Positions 12,601 through 27,300 are shown, numbered from the stretch's first letter. The stretch is DNA of 64,000 nucleotides from Pomacea canaliculata (GCF_003073045.1 NC_037592.1:1027371-1091370); one strand, 5' to 3'. Notes: generated by a model not told the origin, from the letters alone. Translations and numbers: made by a program.

Positions 12601-15600
12601 CAATGAAGACATATCACACAACACATTGTCAAGTCCCCTAACACATCAACTAACCAAATGTATCAGCTGACCACATCACATTTGTGTCAGTGACTGGCTA
12701 GGTCACACGTGTGTCAGCTGACCAGATCAGATATACACATTTCATGTGACTGGCATCTTACATGTACACGTGTGTCAGCTGACTCATCAGGTCACGTGTA
12801 CACGTGTGTCAGCTGACTCATCAGGTCACGTGTACTCTTGTGTCAGCTGACTCATCAGATCACGTGTACACGTGTCAAAAGACACAAACATAAAGGGTCA
12901 CGTGTTAGTGCGATCATCCAAAGCTACATTGTCGTCTTACATAATGATCAGACATCTGAGTGACTGCCCTTGTAGCGTGGTCATACGTGATGATCCAGCC
13001 ACTGCTCACGTGGTTAGCTCCCTTACATTGTGGTCTGACAACTGGACAACAGCTACTTGTCAGTGAGTTATTCCCCTTACACCACACCTAAATGTGATGA
13101 TCCAGCCACTGGCTGAGAAGGTTTTTCTTGAACACGTTTGCCGTCACACACAGGGTCAAATGTCAGCAAGATGTCACAGAGCATCTTAACAGGACTTCAG
13201 TAATAAAAGGACTATCGTTAATCCTCATGAACTATTTGTGGAATCCATTCATCACGATAACAGTGACATCAGTTGTTGCCGATGTTTTAGTTCTACTTGC
13301 ACAGACTGTTCATCTTCAATCCTAAGTTGCTACAAACAGAAGCTCAATGTCCCAATTCTACATCCACTAGTAATTTCTGTTTTAACGAAGAGAGAACTAG
13401 TCTCGCTTTGGGTATTTTGATGTTTCTTTGCTCCGTCACAGACGATTTGTATCCCCCTCCCGACTGGATGACCACATGTACTAGCGAGGTAGAACGACAG
13501 TTGTTAATACAACGAACAAAGCAACTGACTGTTTAAAAGCTAATGAAGACTCTGTAACGGATGTGCACCTCAGTCTTTTGTATCTTTGTTTACACTTGCA
13601 AAAAGCCCGGATATCTCGTCAGACTTTTGCCAGACAAAATCTTGTTACATGGAAACATTGAGACCAGGTCTGTACAATTTCCAGAGCACAACTTGAGTCC
13701 TCATACGCTTTTCACTAATCTGACAATGTCTAACCTGATTTATTCTCGGTTGGAACTGTGAAGAGCTTAGGACAACACACAGTCTAGTCAGGAAAACTAA
13801 CAAAAGCGAAGGTCGTGTTTTATTATAAATTGTTTGCCGATTGGAAAACAAACAAAACTGTTTTATCTGTAGTTTTTTTTAAATATCCAGCAGAAGGGAA
13901 CACAGTTTAGTTAGTAAGGTAGTTAGGGGGCTGAAGCACACAGACAAGAGCATTTGCTATCAGTCGGACCGAAACATTTGTACACACCTGATGTTCATTA
14001 ATAAAGTTTAGGTAGTGAATTCATCAAAGGTTTACCAGCTCAGGTCAAAAAGTGTTTATCGAGATTGTTTAGCAAGCGGGGGACAAAGCCAGAAGAAACA
14101 GGCCGAGAAAAGACTGGGTGGGAGGGCAGGAGGTCGGGCTCACAGAAAGTCTTTATGTCAAAAGCAAAGAGAACAAAAAGAGACCTTTCCTACAGTTGCA
14201 GGACCTTTCCTTTTAAAAAGGTAGGATTTAGACAACAGTCGGGTTTAGTTTTCTGAAACGATTTCGGGCAGTAGCAAATAGCAATAGAAAACAAATGTAT
14301 TGTAAACAGGAAACAACAAACACAACGGATGCACTTTTGACAAATTAAAAAGTTTAAACAAGAAAAGGAAGACTGAAGGAACAATAGTTTAAAAAGGCAA
14401 CAGAGAGAATAACAGCAAGTTGTCACTCGTAACCACCATCACACACACACACACACATTTATGATCACCTGTTCTAAGTACTACATTATGGAAAAGATGC
14501 CGTGTACTGGGCACTGACAGTAACAGGTTTAAAAAAGTTTAAACAAAAGCTTTGCATCTTCTTTTAGTTGTAGTTCTACAGACACGTGAGCCTACTCAGT
14601 GTATACTCCAGACATGACACACACCCACAGTGCTCTCTTTGCTAGCAAATGGTCTGTAAGACAAGGTGGCACTACAAGCTACCCACTCATCTACTCACCT
14701 ATCTTGCTACCTGGCTACTAGCGATCTCACCCATCTACCCACATTTTGTAAAGCATGTAAACATGGTCTATGCATTGCCTAGCATTACCACTCAAAGGAA
14801 TTTCTTAAACTTAAAGGTAAAATGTATAATAAGTCACAAAAGCTTCTGATGTCAGATAAACGAAAAAACCGTTTTAAAACATTAAGCTAAAGTTCCAAAC
14901 ATGTTATACTGACACTCTGTAGTTAGCGTGTACTCAATAACAAACGAATATTAATCATATCACAAGAAGCTTAAACTTCCATTAATGATATCACAAAAAG
15001 CTAAAACTTAGATTATTGTTAGTGTCAGCTAGCCATTGTCAATCCAAATAAGTTTTAGCAGTTGCAGAGCACGATGGGAAGGCAGGAACTCATTGGCATA
15101 GTTCTTGTGCTAGCAGCCACCTACCACTAAAGTCTGTTTGTCAGGGAGGTGGGAGGAAACCGGAGGCTATAGCGGATGTAGTGTCAGCCTGAGGGAGGAG
15201 AGGCGGAGACAACAAATATACAGAAAGCAAACAGAAAGAACTTTACCCCTCGAACGAGTTCCTGATGAGAAATATTAGTGTTTCATTAACAGCAGCGTGT
15301 GTCAACATTAGCGTTGTCAATGGTTACACTATATCAATATGTATACATACAACAGCATATATCATCACAACCCAACTGCAGTTTTAGGCAACCAACTTTT
15401 TTAAAATATAAAAAATACATTTTGGGTTTTGCATCTTGAAAATTAATCTACAACTCACAAGGCAATCATTAGAAATCAGTATCTGGACAGTTTCTGTGCG
15501 TCACGTTCACAAAAGACAAGAAAAGAAAATGTAGACATTTGAAAAAAAAAGGTGATTGCCATTGGTTACATGAAGTCAATGTGAACATTAGAAACACACA

Positions 15601-18600
15601 TTCACATTATATTATGGCAATTCAACAGCAGAGCCCAATGCTCGGACTGTCCGGTCTGTTTGATAGGAAAGCTCGTGATGACCTCCCTGTCAGTCTCCTA
15701 ACCACCTGTTCGTGATGCAGGTGAGATGTCACCGCCACAAAGCGCGTGTCATGTCGGAATGTGGGGGCTAAGGAGGACTTTACACTTCGGTAACCTATTT
15801 TATTGGTTAAATTATATAAACATAAGAGAGTAAACATTGGTTTTGGCCATAAGACGGTCCATGTGATGATGACAGGTGGGTCCGATCGTCCGTCATGACG
15901 ACTCGCTAAATACTGACGAGAGAGAAACGAGGGCGATGTGTGGGACGTCATACAGCAACAGAAACAGAACACGTGAAGTTGGAGGAATACTAATGATCTT
16001 TGTTGTGAAACCGCATGACAGTATGCACAGACTCTCCCTCTCCCCCCCTGACACGCTGACCGCAGATGGCATAAACAAGACGTCAACGACAACAGGATGT
16101 GACGTAATGCACGACAGACACGCCAGCATGTCGCTGGCAAAGGTCACTGGCACACGCGAGGTCAGAACGTAAAGACGAGTGTCTGACAGACAACAACCTC
16201 TAGCTTTCCTTCTTTTTTTCTCTCTCTCACTCTGCTGGTGCACAACACTTAAGTCTCGCTCTGCTGTCAACAAACTGCAATGGCGGGCAAACTGCAGATT
16301 GCAAACACACGTCAACAAACAGAAAATGTCTGTCAAACTAATCCGATGAGTGAACGCCGCGCCACATGATCTTCCCTAACTGTCCTCGCAGCATCTGTCA
16401 ACCGCCAAAGCCACCTAGCAACGTCATCAAGCATCTTCTGGCCGAGCTCAGCGCCCCCTGCCGGCGGTGCCTCCCTCTACCAACGCCTGCGTGCGACACA
16501 AAGGTGAGTGTGTGACCTACCTACACAAGCAGCAGCTGCAGGACCTACTCTGTGTGTGTGTGTGGACTGTGGCAAGTTCCTACCTGATGCTACTCTATTC
16601 CCTCGGACTGTCGAGCTGTTACACCAAGAAAGCTGTTAGGGAGTCTATTAGTAAGACTTGCGGCACCAAAATACTGTTTATCTACATTTAGTAGTTGATG
16701 CTACATGTCCATCAATATTATTAGGATTAATATTTTGAAAAAAACGAAAGCTTGTTTTCGCCATGTTCTACGCAAACGCTGTCCACCCTGGAGGGAGAAC
16801 TCAGTCGATGTTTCCAGAAAAGGGAAAAGCTTTTTGTCTGACAACATTTCATTCCATCTTTAGCAAAAGTTAGGACGCGTGGTATGTCTGAGGGCAGCTG
16901 AGTGCAAACTTGAACTGATTTACAATTAGGACATATTAAGGTCTCTATGTCAAGGCTGGCGAACAATTAAAAAAGAGAGAAATCTCGGCAGTTTGAGAGG
17001 CTAGGAGTACGATGTGTCTGCCCCTACACTTGGGCCACTGCACCACTTTGTAAGCCACAGCTGTGACTTGAGTGAGCAAGTGTCAGTCAGTCCCAGTGAA
17101 CTGTCAGACTTTGTCAACAATATCCTGAAATAGTTAGGGAGCAGTTGTAGGGTAGAAGCAGACTAGAGCAAGGAGTCATCAGTGAACAGTGCAAGCTTCT
17201 TTAAGTGAACTGTGTAGGTTACACTGTGTGAACAGTGTCAGCTAGGCTGTTAGCTAGGCTGTGTGAACTGTGTCAGACTGTGTGAACTGTCAGCTAGGTT
17301 GTGTGAACTGTGTTAGCTAGGCTGTGTGAACTGTGTCAGACTGTGTGAACTGTCATCTAGGCTGTGTGAACTGTTAGCTAGAACGTTTGAAGTGTAAATA
17401 CTAGTTTGGGTGGAGGCCGCTTGCTGCCCTCGCTCCCCCTGCAGGGTGGACCATTAGCACTATGCATAAAGCTGAGAAACGGATACCACGCAGAAGAATG
17501 GAAGAGCTACTTATCTGCAATTAAAAATATGCAAAGAACAGGATGAAGACTTTTCTTCAAAATAAAATTCTAATCATCATGAAATACTGCAATATGACAT
17601 TCTAAAATGATTTTCTAAAAGAATTTTTATTTGTCTACAAATGTAATCGGCTTGCTAAATATCAGCACAAAACAGGCAAAAAAAAAAAAAAAGAGGAAAA
17701 CAACAAACAAAACCAAAACCCGAATATTTCTGCACAGGTAAGAACATGTCCAACTGCTCGTTAAATAGTCTGAGCTTATAGCCGACAGCACTACAGTCCA
17801 TGGACTTTGCAATGTTTTCTAGACAGCTGGTCGCAGTGCAGATGCCTTATCTAATGCATGAGCCAGTTACTAAATATTGACAAGAGAGCTAAATGAAAAA
17901 ATAAATGATATTTTGAACGAAACAACATGAACTACTTCGCCACAAAACTAAAGCCAAGGACATAAACAAGAGAGTAGTTGAGATCACAAGTGCCCCCTGT
18001 CACCCACAATGCTGTCCTGTCCTCAGGCGACACGACTTTAGTTTCTCGCCCTGTTCAGGCTTACCACATGTTTCCAGAGAACACATTCATAAAAGAAAAG
18101 TTTGCAAAGGTCTCATCATTTGTTTCTTGTACACCAAGACACAAAGTGACCCTTGCATGAACGATGCCAACCCAGCACTTAAAAGTCTGTGACAGGAGGC
18201 ACTGGAAGAAAACCAAATAATGAACATTGAATCAACTAATTCTGTGCATTGAAAGTGATAATCAGGGATTGGAAACAAAAAGAAAGAGAGAAAAAAACCG
18301 CACAAACTGAAAACCAAGTAAAAGTGTTTGAGTGACATGGTCAAACCAGAAAGGTCAGTCCTTTGGCCATGTAAACACCAGAGGTTGGGTGTGCGGGGAG
18401 AGTGTGTTTGTTTATCACACGATACTCCCCCAGCCCTCGGTTACAATTCACTGACTTACACCTGACAGGTATGGTCAGACTTTAAAACGGAACATTGAGC
18501 CCCAAGACTCCTGCTGAGCTATAACGGATCCCAGGGACACGACAGACTTCTGTACCCGGGCATCAGTCTAGTATAAACTGGGAAATAGTTGGACTGATGC

Positions 18601-21267
18601 TGGGAGCTGGGGTCGGCTGATCGCACCAACATCTTTACTTGAGGCTGGCACAGGACACATCACAGGACACATCACAGGACACACACCTGTGTCCACTACC
18701 CTGTGTCTTGACAGAAGTAACCAGCAGGTCAGCAAGGGACTGTAGGCTCTCCCAGTAATACAGGGATGGTGCCAGGGGGTCAGTGCACCACTCACACTGA
18801 ATGTCAATCACACTGCACAGTGTGATTCAGTAGCCGACAAGCTGGGAGCGCAATTCACTGTGATGTGAATTCAAACACACCAACACGTGTGATTCAGTAG
18901 TAGGTGAGGGTTTCATGGTTTCAGCAACCAGAACCTCATCACAGTCCCCTGCCCAGCTCGCCACTCAAATAAGAGACTAAACATATTTAAATCGTGTTTC
19001 TATCCAGTTTTTCTAAGCAGTCCCCCGGTCTTTCAAGGAGTGACGACTTTCTGGTCGACGATGAGCACAGGAAGCTTCGCGAACTCAAGAGACAAGCTGT
19101 GCGGTGTGGGACGCTCGAGACTTGCGCGTGACGGCGCCAAAACACAGACATACACACGTGCACACACGTACACACACGTGCACACACGTACACACACACA
19201 GACACACGCACGAGAGACAGGGGAGACTACTTACACCGCCATGCACCTTCTCAGCATCACTGCGCTTGGTGATGACGAAGTTAGGGCCCTTGGGCTTGTT
19301 GAGCCTCTCCTCCGCCTCTCGCTTCTTGCGGTCCCTGTCCTCCTTGTTGCGCTTCTCCTCCTCCTGCTTCTTGCGGCGTCTCTCCTCCTGAACGAAGAAG
19401 AAGGCCAGGGAACCGTTGGAGATGAGAGAACTCGGCAAAACCACGTGGTCTCTTTGTTTTACATGAGTAAACTACAATGTGAGGACACGACATGCTAACT
19501 GGCTGTTTAATCATGAATACTGTCCAAGCTCAGTTGTTTGAGCAGATTATTCATGTTGTACTCAGTGTACACAGCTGTAAACAATTACACATTTACTCTC
19601 TCTATGTTATTTATTTCAATGTGAACCAAGTAAACCAAAGCTGGTCATTCAAACAATTTGTGGCAGACAGCACGTGTGTCTGTGAGGGCAAGGAACTCAG
19701 ACTCACATCATCAGCCTTCCTTCTGGCCTCCTCTTGTGACCTCAGCACGGCCCACTTCTTCTCTTCCTCTTCTCTCTCCTTGGCACGTTGTACCTGTCAC
19801 ACAATCCAACAGGTTGTCAGACAACAAACAGCCGAGCTTACAGTCCAACAGGTTGTAACACAAGGTTTGTGGGAAGGTTTGCATGCCGGGAGTAGTCCAG
19901 TTCAAGTTTGTGATGTGACACTAAGGTGTCGTAGCCCTATGACCGGCTGAACAGTGCTCACCCTCTTTTCTTTCAGGGCGGCGATCTCGGCGTACTCCTT
20001 CTCTCGCTCGGCGCGCCGCATCTCCTCGTACTCCGCCAGCTCCTGCCGCTGCTTCTCCAGGCGAGCCTGCTTGGCCTCCTGCACCACACAGCACGGCATC
20101 AAGACGAGAAACACACACACAACACACACACAAACACACAAGCAGCAGTCATTTATTCGCACATCACACTCGTCACATCACATTGCATCTCCCGAGTTGT
20201 CTGCCAGTCAGACCAATTTTCACACGAATTTTCTGCTCATTCATCCATCTATCCGTCTGTTAGATGACCTCTGGGTTCATACCTCCATTGCTCTTTTTGC
20301 CTCCTCGGGATCGGAAGGGATTCTGGTCAGAAAAATAAATAAAATTGGATGTAAGCAATATTCAATGAGAAAGGAATAAATCAAGAAGTGAGGAAGATAC
20401 AACAAAACAATTCTGTAAAGATGCCAGACGACATGCCACAGACACACAATCACACTTGCTTATCTCGGTTCATCTATGCAAATATTTGTATGGATTGACT
20501 TTGACCATTGACTTTGAGTAGCTTACAAGTATCAGAACATATTTGTTATAAGTTAAACATCTCACACACTCACACACACACTCACACTCACAAAATGCAT
20601 GTCAGACACCATGGTGTGGTGCTGCACCAAACCTTCAGTAACACTCACAGTCATTCATCGTAACACCAGTCAGCAGCACACGAACATACAGACTGAACTC
20701 AAAAATAAACAAACACACAAATGGATAATAAAAGACAATAGTAGGTCAGGTATGTTTAACATATTGCTAGAATCTGAAGACTTGTATCTGTATTGCCAGA
20801 GGACAATAGAACATCATAGAAAGCTGAGAGCTAATGGAGAAAAGGAGGGAAAGAGATTTATTGACACGATACCGTGTTGCATGCCAAGGACAACAAATCT
20901 TCCCAACACATAAACAACTCGTCTCGCCAAAAACAGTTTAATCACGTGACCTGCTAACCAATGCTTCACACGCAGACACAAGAACGACAGCTCGCAAATA
21001 AGCAAAAACAAACAAGCAGTCAGGGTTAGGTGAGAAAATGTCGGCTACTGACTGACATTAGTTGGGTTAGTAAGAACTGGATACAGCAACAGACAGAACA
21101 ACAGCAACAGACAGAACGACAGCAACAGACAGAACGACAGCAACAGACAGAACGACAGCAACAGACAGAACAACAGCAACAGACAGAACGACAGCAACAG
21201 ACAGAACAACAGCAACAGACAGAACGACAGCCAGACGAACTCCAGAGGCCGCCAGACTTTTACAAAG

Positions 21268-21308
<41 letters not shown>

Positions 21309-24300
21309 ATTGTTACTATTATTATTCTGGACCATGAGGGTTTGGTGCAGTTGCCCTTCAAATCATCCGCGTATCGCTCTATTTCCTCCTCACTGATGAC
21401 TGTCCTGGGAGGGCAGCCTCGTTCTGAGTCTTGCAGGTAGAGACTAGAGGTTGATGAGGTGGTTTGCAAAGCTTGTGGGACTTGAATGAGTTCTGCGGCC
21501 AAAATGAATGAATACGCCAGCAGCTTAGGGTGTGTTCTCTATGAATGTATGTGGGGTTTCTGTGTGTGCGCTCCGTGCAATGTTAGCTAGTTTGTTTTCA
21601 CTGTCCTGAGAACACTGGACTCGTTTTAACATGAATAACATGTAGGGTGGGCCATGCGCTGGTCAGAAGTCCAGATGCACAACACAGCGCATTTCTAAAA
21701 CTTGTTAGAAGAATTTAAAATTTAAAAGATTTTAAAAATCGCTTTGAAGTCATGTGGATGCTTTGCTCGAGGGCCGAAGCAACATATTAACAGCAGTATT
21801 GTGAATGTTCATGGCTCGCAGATGTTCTAAGCTGCTGAAACAGTTTTCACAGAGATGGTCATGGTTAGGAAAATGAGCTTCGGGGGGAAGAACTCGAGGT
21901 GCAAGAACAGATAGACAAACACGATTACATACGGGTAGTCTCACACACGCGCTCAAACATACCAACACACGGACGTATACAAATATATTCTGATCATACA
22001 CGCACACACACACACACGCACACACACACACACACAAACACACACAAAGATACAGGCGTTGACGCCAAATACAAGAGAACTAACAACAACAATATGAACC
22101 ACACAGACACACACAACATTTCCCACTCTACATGTTTGTCATTGCATTCCAGTGCATTACTGTTCCAAATACACAACGGCACTGAGAACAGAAGAGACTA
22201 CAGCATTCCGTCCATCCGACACACCAGCCAGCACTCGGTGTCCACGATTAGTCCGTGTAAACGCAAGTCTAGAAAACAACATTCCAGTCAACCACAAGCT
22301 TCAAACCACAATTCATTCCTCTCAACTCGCTGATGGTTTAAACCGCTGTGAAAACAACAACATTCCAGTCTAACAGTTGCCAAGCAACAACGACAGGCAG
22401 ACACGTGGCAAGGGGTTGTCGTCGTCACTTACGGAAGTTCGGGGGCCCTGTCTGTATATGTCGCTCGTTCCGGCCTGTGCATTACATTCACAAGCAATTA
22501 AAACTTGTTCATTAGGCTTTTAGTCATGTGACTTTTACTTTTAAGTAAGCTGACGATCAACATCTGCTTCTGTCACACGCCATTCATCGCTTTCTCCACG
22601 TTTTAGACAACTTTGCAGAGCAGGTTAATACAAGACGATAACACTATTATCTACTCAACTATAAATAGCCACAAGTTATCTTTGATGTCGACAAGCTTTT
22701 TGTCCTGTGTGGGTACAGTACATGGGTACAGTACATGGGTACACTAGGATACAGCGCTGCTGTCGAGTCACGGGACCAGGACACGCACGCACGCACGCAC
22801 GCACACACTGCTGAAACATGCGTGTGGTCATGTCGCACTTGCTCACACGTGCACGCATGTGCATGACACGAAGACACAAGTGTTGTGGTTGTGTGACACA
22901 ACACACCCATCATCCTTCACTCGTCTGACGATCCGTGCACTCGCCATGACAGGCCCACGTCACCATTGCCTCACAGGTGAGAGACGGCGAGGTCACCGGT
23001 AGAGTTCACAGGTGAGGAAAAGAGTCAATTAGTAAAAATGTATCAATACCTACATCTGCATGTCACTGGCTTCCATTGGTATGTCCACACACCTGGCATT
23101 GTGACATCTTTGATTGTGATGTCACCATGTGACATGGCGTCTCGTGAGTGTATTGTGTCAGGCTCGTCTAGCATCCTCCCTGTCCTCCTAACCTCGGGCA
23201 TCAACTCTACGGTAAACCGCACGTGTGTCTGGCCTGACATGTTGCATCGCTCTGCACACCCTCCACTGGCACACACCAGGGTGTAAGCCCACCTGCCACA
23301 GTCCAGCAGCCACTGTACCACTCAGCCCACAGCCGCCTACAGTGCACGTGTCGGCTGTCACACACCCGCTACGGCGAGGATCACAACATGCCGGGGGACC
23401 ACAGGCAGGTGCTCAGGCACTAATATGCAATCCAGGTGATGCAGGGACCAAAGTCAAGGTAACTAGTTCACTCAGTCTAGACACCCGCATGATGTGCCAA
23501 GGGGCAGATGAGAGGAGAGAGAGAAGCAAAGTTGTGTTGTGCTGGCTTTGTAGACAGAGCCACACCCACGCTACTCTTGTGTCACGTGACAGGCACAACG
23601 ATGAAGTCAGCAGGCTAGAGATAGATGACAGCTACAACCACGGTGCGAGGGGTCACAGGGTCATAGAGTGACGGCTGTTCTCCACAGACAAAACTGGAAT
23701 ATCACGGGTGAGCTAGCAACTACAGACAGCAGCACAAGGCTCAGGATGTGGACTACAAGATGGAGCTACAGCTAGGACACGGTCCACCCAGCAAACTCTC
23801 ATCTACAGCAAGATGTCTGGGGCTGGTCAACATTCACACGTGCATACTGGACTTACTCCTCCTGCACTGGCTTGCTGCTGGCGGCAGACTCTCCCTCCCT
23901 GATATTCCGACAGGGTGTTCACATCAAACAGCAGTTCATGGCACATTTCTTTGTTATAATTCAAATGTCGACTTTTCTCTCTCTACATTTCCTTTCTTTC
24001 CTCACCTCTCTCTCTCTCGCACACCCTTTCATTTACTGTGTGCATGATGAATGTGTACAAATATTCAGTTCATAGTTTGTGTATACATGTATCAGCTTCT
24101 AAACTTCATTCAGCGATTGAAAAATATGTTTGGCGATTGAACTATGGATCTGCTCTAAGTAAATAGTCTATAAATAATTTGTATGTGCAGAAAATAAATT
24201 ACTACTGTAGAATTGGTCTTAAAAATAGAAAACTAGAAAAGGTTTTAAAAATAATTGACAAAAGGAGGTAAGGGGGAGGTAAGGAGAAGATGTCTAGAAT

Positions 24301-27300
24301 TATAAAACAGAAGTCCTGTCAACAAACAAGGTGATACACTGTCTACAGAGTAGGATAGGACACACTTCCAGGTGATCTCATGATCTTAGGTCACAGCGAG
24401 GTACTACAAAGGGAATGTCTGAGAGAAGGAGAGAAGGGGTCAGAGAGAAGGGGTCAGAGAAGGGGTCAGACAGGTTCTAAAGACAGGGCAGGAAACTGCG
24501 CTACTCACTCCTCTTGTGGGGTCTCGCTGCAAAGATAATGAGACAAAAGATGAAGTCAGCTGGCGAGGTCCAGCTGTGGCCAAGTCATGGTTTAGTTACA
24601 ACATTGTCAAAACATGTACACATTGCATAATTAACAGCTGTGTGACGACGTGCACGCCTGACATTCAGTGTTCAGACTCACAAACAGTTGGGGACATGGT
24701 TCACTTTCATAAACAATCGTGACACAAAGTACAAGAAGCTCGCTCAGGACTCGGACACTACAACAGTTGTCACCAACATCAACAGTCTGGTCAAGTGCTG
24801 ACCAACATCAACATGTTATACTTACACAGTCTCCTCGTCGGCCATCTTCGTGTGTAGCTTGTGAGAAAGTGGTCAAGCTGAAAAATAAATAAAGTAGAAT
24901 AAACAGAGGAAAATGTTACAGAATCTTGTTAAACAAACAGTACACGATGAATGTAGGAATTAATTAATTTACTAGTTTAAAATAGTTTAGCTATGGTCTG
25001 TAGCCACCACCTGGCATCACCAGATAACCAAATAGTTTAGCTATGGTCTGTAGCCACTAGCCGGCATCATCAGCACATAAAATAGTTTAGCTATGGTCTG
25101 TAGCCACCACCTGGCATCACCAGCAAGATTTCCAAAGAGCTTTGCTGGCTGAGCTAAAAATAGCAACCCGTCCGTTAGCGGAGCGAGCTGCGTTTTTCCT
25201 CCCCCTCCCTCCCTCCCCTCCCTCGACATCTGCAGACATCAGACGATGAAGCCGAGCAGCTTGGCCTGTCTCACTCGTGAGGTTGTGACCTCTACAACTT
25301 GCTGTGAGCTCCCCTTGTCCTGACTGAAGCACACCTGTAGCGACTGTAACACCTGCCGGCAGCAGATGTCGTTGGTTTCTGCTGAAATCGAGGAATGTGA
25401 GGCGGTTTGTTGCTACGGCAACCAGACAGAAGGCTGGAGACGAACGGTGGTGGGAAGCAGCTGGTAGACCAACCTTTCAGTTGTTGCTTCCGATGCACTT
25501 TCAGCGACTGTAGACAGCAGCTGTTCACTGCTCTTTGTAGATATTTTCGCTGTTCGTAGTAGACTTTGACCTCTTCGTTACTACTCATAATACATGTACT
25601 CAGCACAATGTGCAGTCTGCTGTACACAGCCACACCGTCTGTCAATCATGGCCGTGAAGGTTTCTGAGGACAGGAGGCAGTGCTGTACCCGCTGCCAGAA
25701 ATCCGTGTACATCCTCCCACACCACAGACAGACTACACTTCGCTAGTAGTTGCTAAACATCGGTCCGGTGAGCAACAAACGACCTGATGAATCACTGACG
25801 TGTCAAGACAAACAAACAAACAAACAAACAAACAAACAAACAATACCATCATGTAGCCCAAATGGCTGCACCACTCCCAGCACACCGAGATATTGCTGCT
25901 AAACAACAACAAAGCGAAAGAAATCGAAAGAAGAAAAACTCAGATGTGAGCCATTACTTAGGAAAGAAGAGAACGTATCAAACGTATCAACATGCAGGAA
26001 AAGCGAAGAAAGCCCAGGAAGACAGCAAGGAGGCAACGACGATGTTGTATGTCACAGGGTCAGAACACCCAACGACCGTGACGTCACCACGCCAAACCGT
26101 CATATGACTGACATCACAGCGTCAACAATGTACGACAGTGACGCAACAGGTAGTACTGTTGGTGACATCACGTGACAAGTACTGTTAGTGACATCACGTG
26201 ACAAGTACTGTTAGTGACATCACGTGACAAGTACTGTTAGTTGACATCACGTGACAAGTACTGTTGTTGACATCACGTGACAAGTACTGTTAGTGACATC
26301 ACGTGACACGTACTGTTAGTGACATCACGTGACAAGTACTGTTGGTGACATCACGTGACAAGTACTGTTAGTGACATCACGTGACAAGTACTGTCGTTCC
26401 CAGCAACCTTGGCTTGACCTCCAGTGCACTTACATAATCGGCCTTGAGTTGCCTCCACTTCTCACCTCCGACCTCCGTTAGGACGGAAGGTCCACTGGTC
26501 TCCGAGCCCAGACTTCAACATTTGTAAAGTGTCGGAAGCATCTGACATGTCCGACTGTTACGTCTGCCACTTTGGGAATCCTCGCGACATCGTACTTGTC
26601 TTGTTTGTCTATCCTGACTGGCGGGAACCTTGTAGACATGTTCTGCTGTTGTTCATCAAGGCTGTCTGAACATGAACAAGATGGCTGCTGCATGCATCAG
26701 ACATTGCTAAGGCCAGTAAAGGGTGCTCAGTACAAACTGAGAGACCATAACCTCTTACAGACTATTTCCACAACCTGCAGCCTGCACTTGACACCTGCAC
26801 TGACACCTGCACTGACACCTGAACAAGCTAATTGCTATGTTCATGAAGAATTTCCAACACTGACAATAAATATAAGTTGTAGGCGGTGACTGGCCACAAC
26901 TCGGGGGACAGTGTTGAGAGGACCTGCACACCTGTAGTGAGCATCACACAGACCGCACTGCACACACTACACTTCAAGTGTCGACATGTGAACGATGACA
27001 TCACAAAGTTAACGGTTCACCTCTCTGTTCGCCAGCTCGTCCTACAGACTGACTCGGTTTACCCGAAGGTCGGTTTGCTAACAAAGTGCGGGGCCACCAC
27101 AGTCGCAGCCAAGCAGGAGTCCAGTGCAGTGAGGACCGGCGACTCCATGCTGACCTCCCTGCGCACCTAAAGGTGGGAGGAAAAGCGGAGGGCCAGACTG
27201 CGGCGAGCCTTACCTGACTATTCCGTGAACGATTTGATCCGAGAGTAAGATTAACATGGGTTAGTCTGTCCACGAGACACCAGGCTTGAGACACGAGGTT

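Larger units (their letters stand above)
11547..19234 (-). other. Large troponin T intron (7.7 kb)
   Basis: This intron separates the N-terminal charged helix exons from the exon starting LDSVMSKEEL. It holds minisatellites (12.7 and 17.2 kb), CA-rich runs (12.54, 14.44, 19.14 kb) and one plus-strand segment at 16.39 kb with exon-like borders, reported separately. Other open frames, including one of 172 codons at 15.6-16.1 kb, carry no recognisable motif. Confidence 0.7.
20323..22432 (-). other. Troponin T intron with satellites and an unexplained open frame
   Basis: It contains the array at 21.08-21.31 kb, a CA run at 22.0 kb, and a minus-strand frame at about 21.31-21.49 kb that looks protein-like but cannot be joined in phase to the flanking exons. 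Confidence 0.6.

Noticed and set aside
15622-16140. A 172-codon minus-strand frame inside a troponin T intron
   Set aside because: No domain, no splice context in phase with troponin T, and Cys/His/Ser scatter typical of random translation.
19040-19498. A 152-codon plus-strand frame
   Set aside because: It is the antisense of the troponin T exon at 19235-19387 plus a CA-type repeat.
21030-21440. Plus-strand open frame rich in QQQTER and poly-Val
   Set aside because: It is a translation of the 18-bp minisatellite and the GTT microsatellite.
22676-22913. Cys/Val/Arg-rich frames near a GCAC repeat
   Set aside because: They are translations of GCAC and CA microsatellites.
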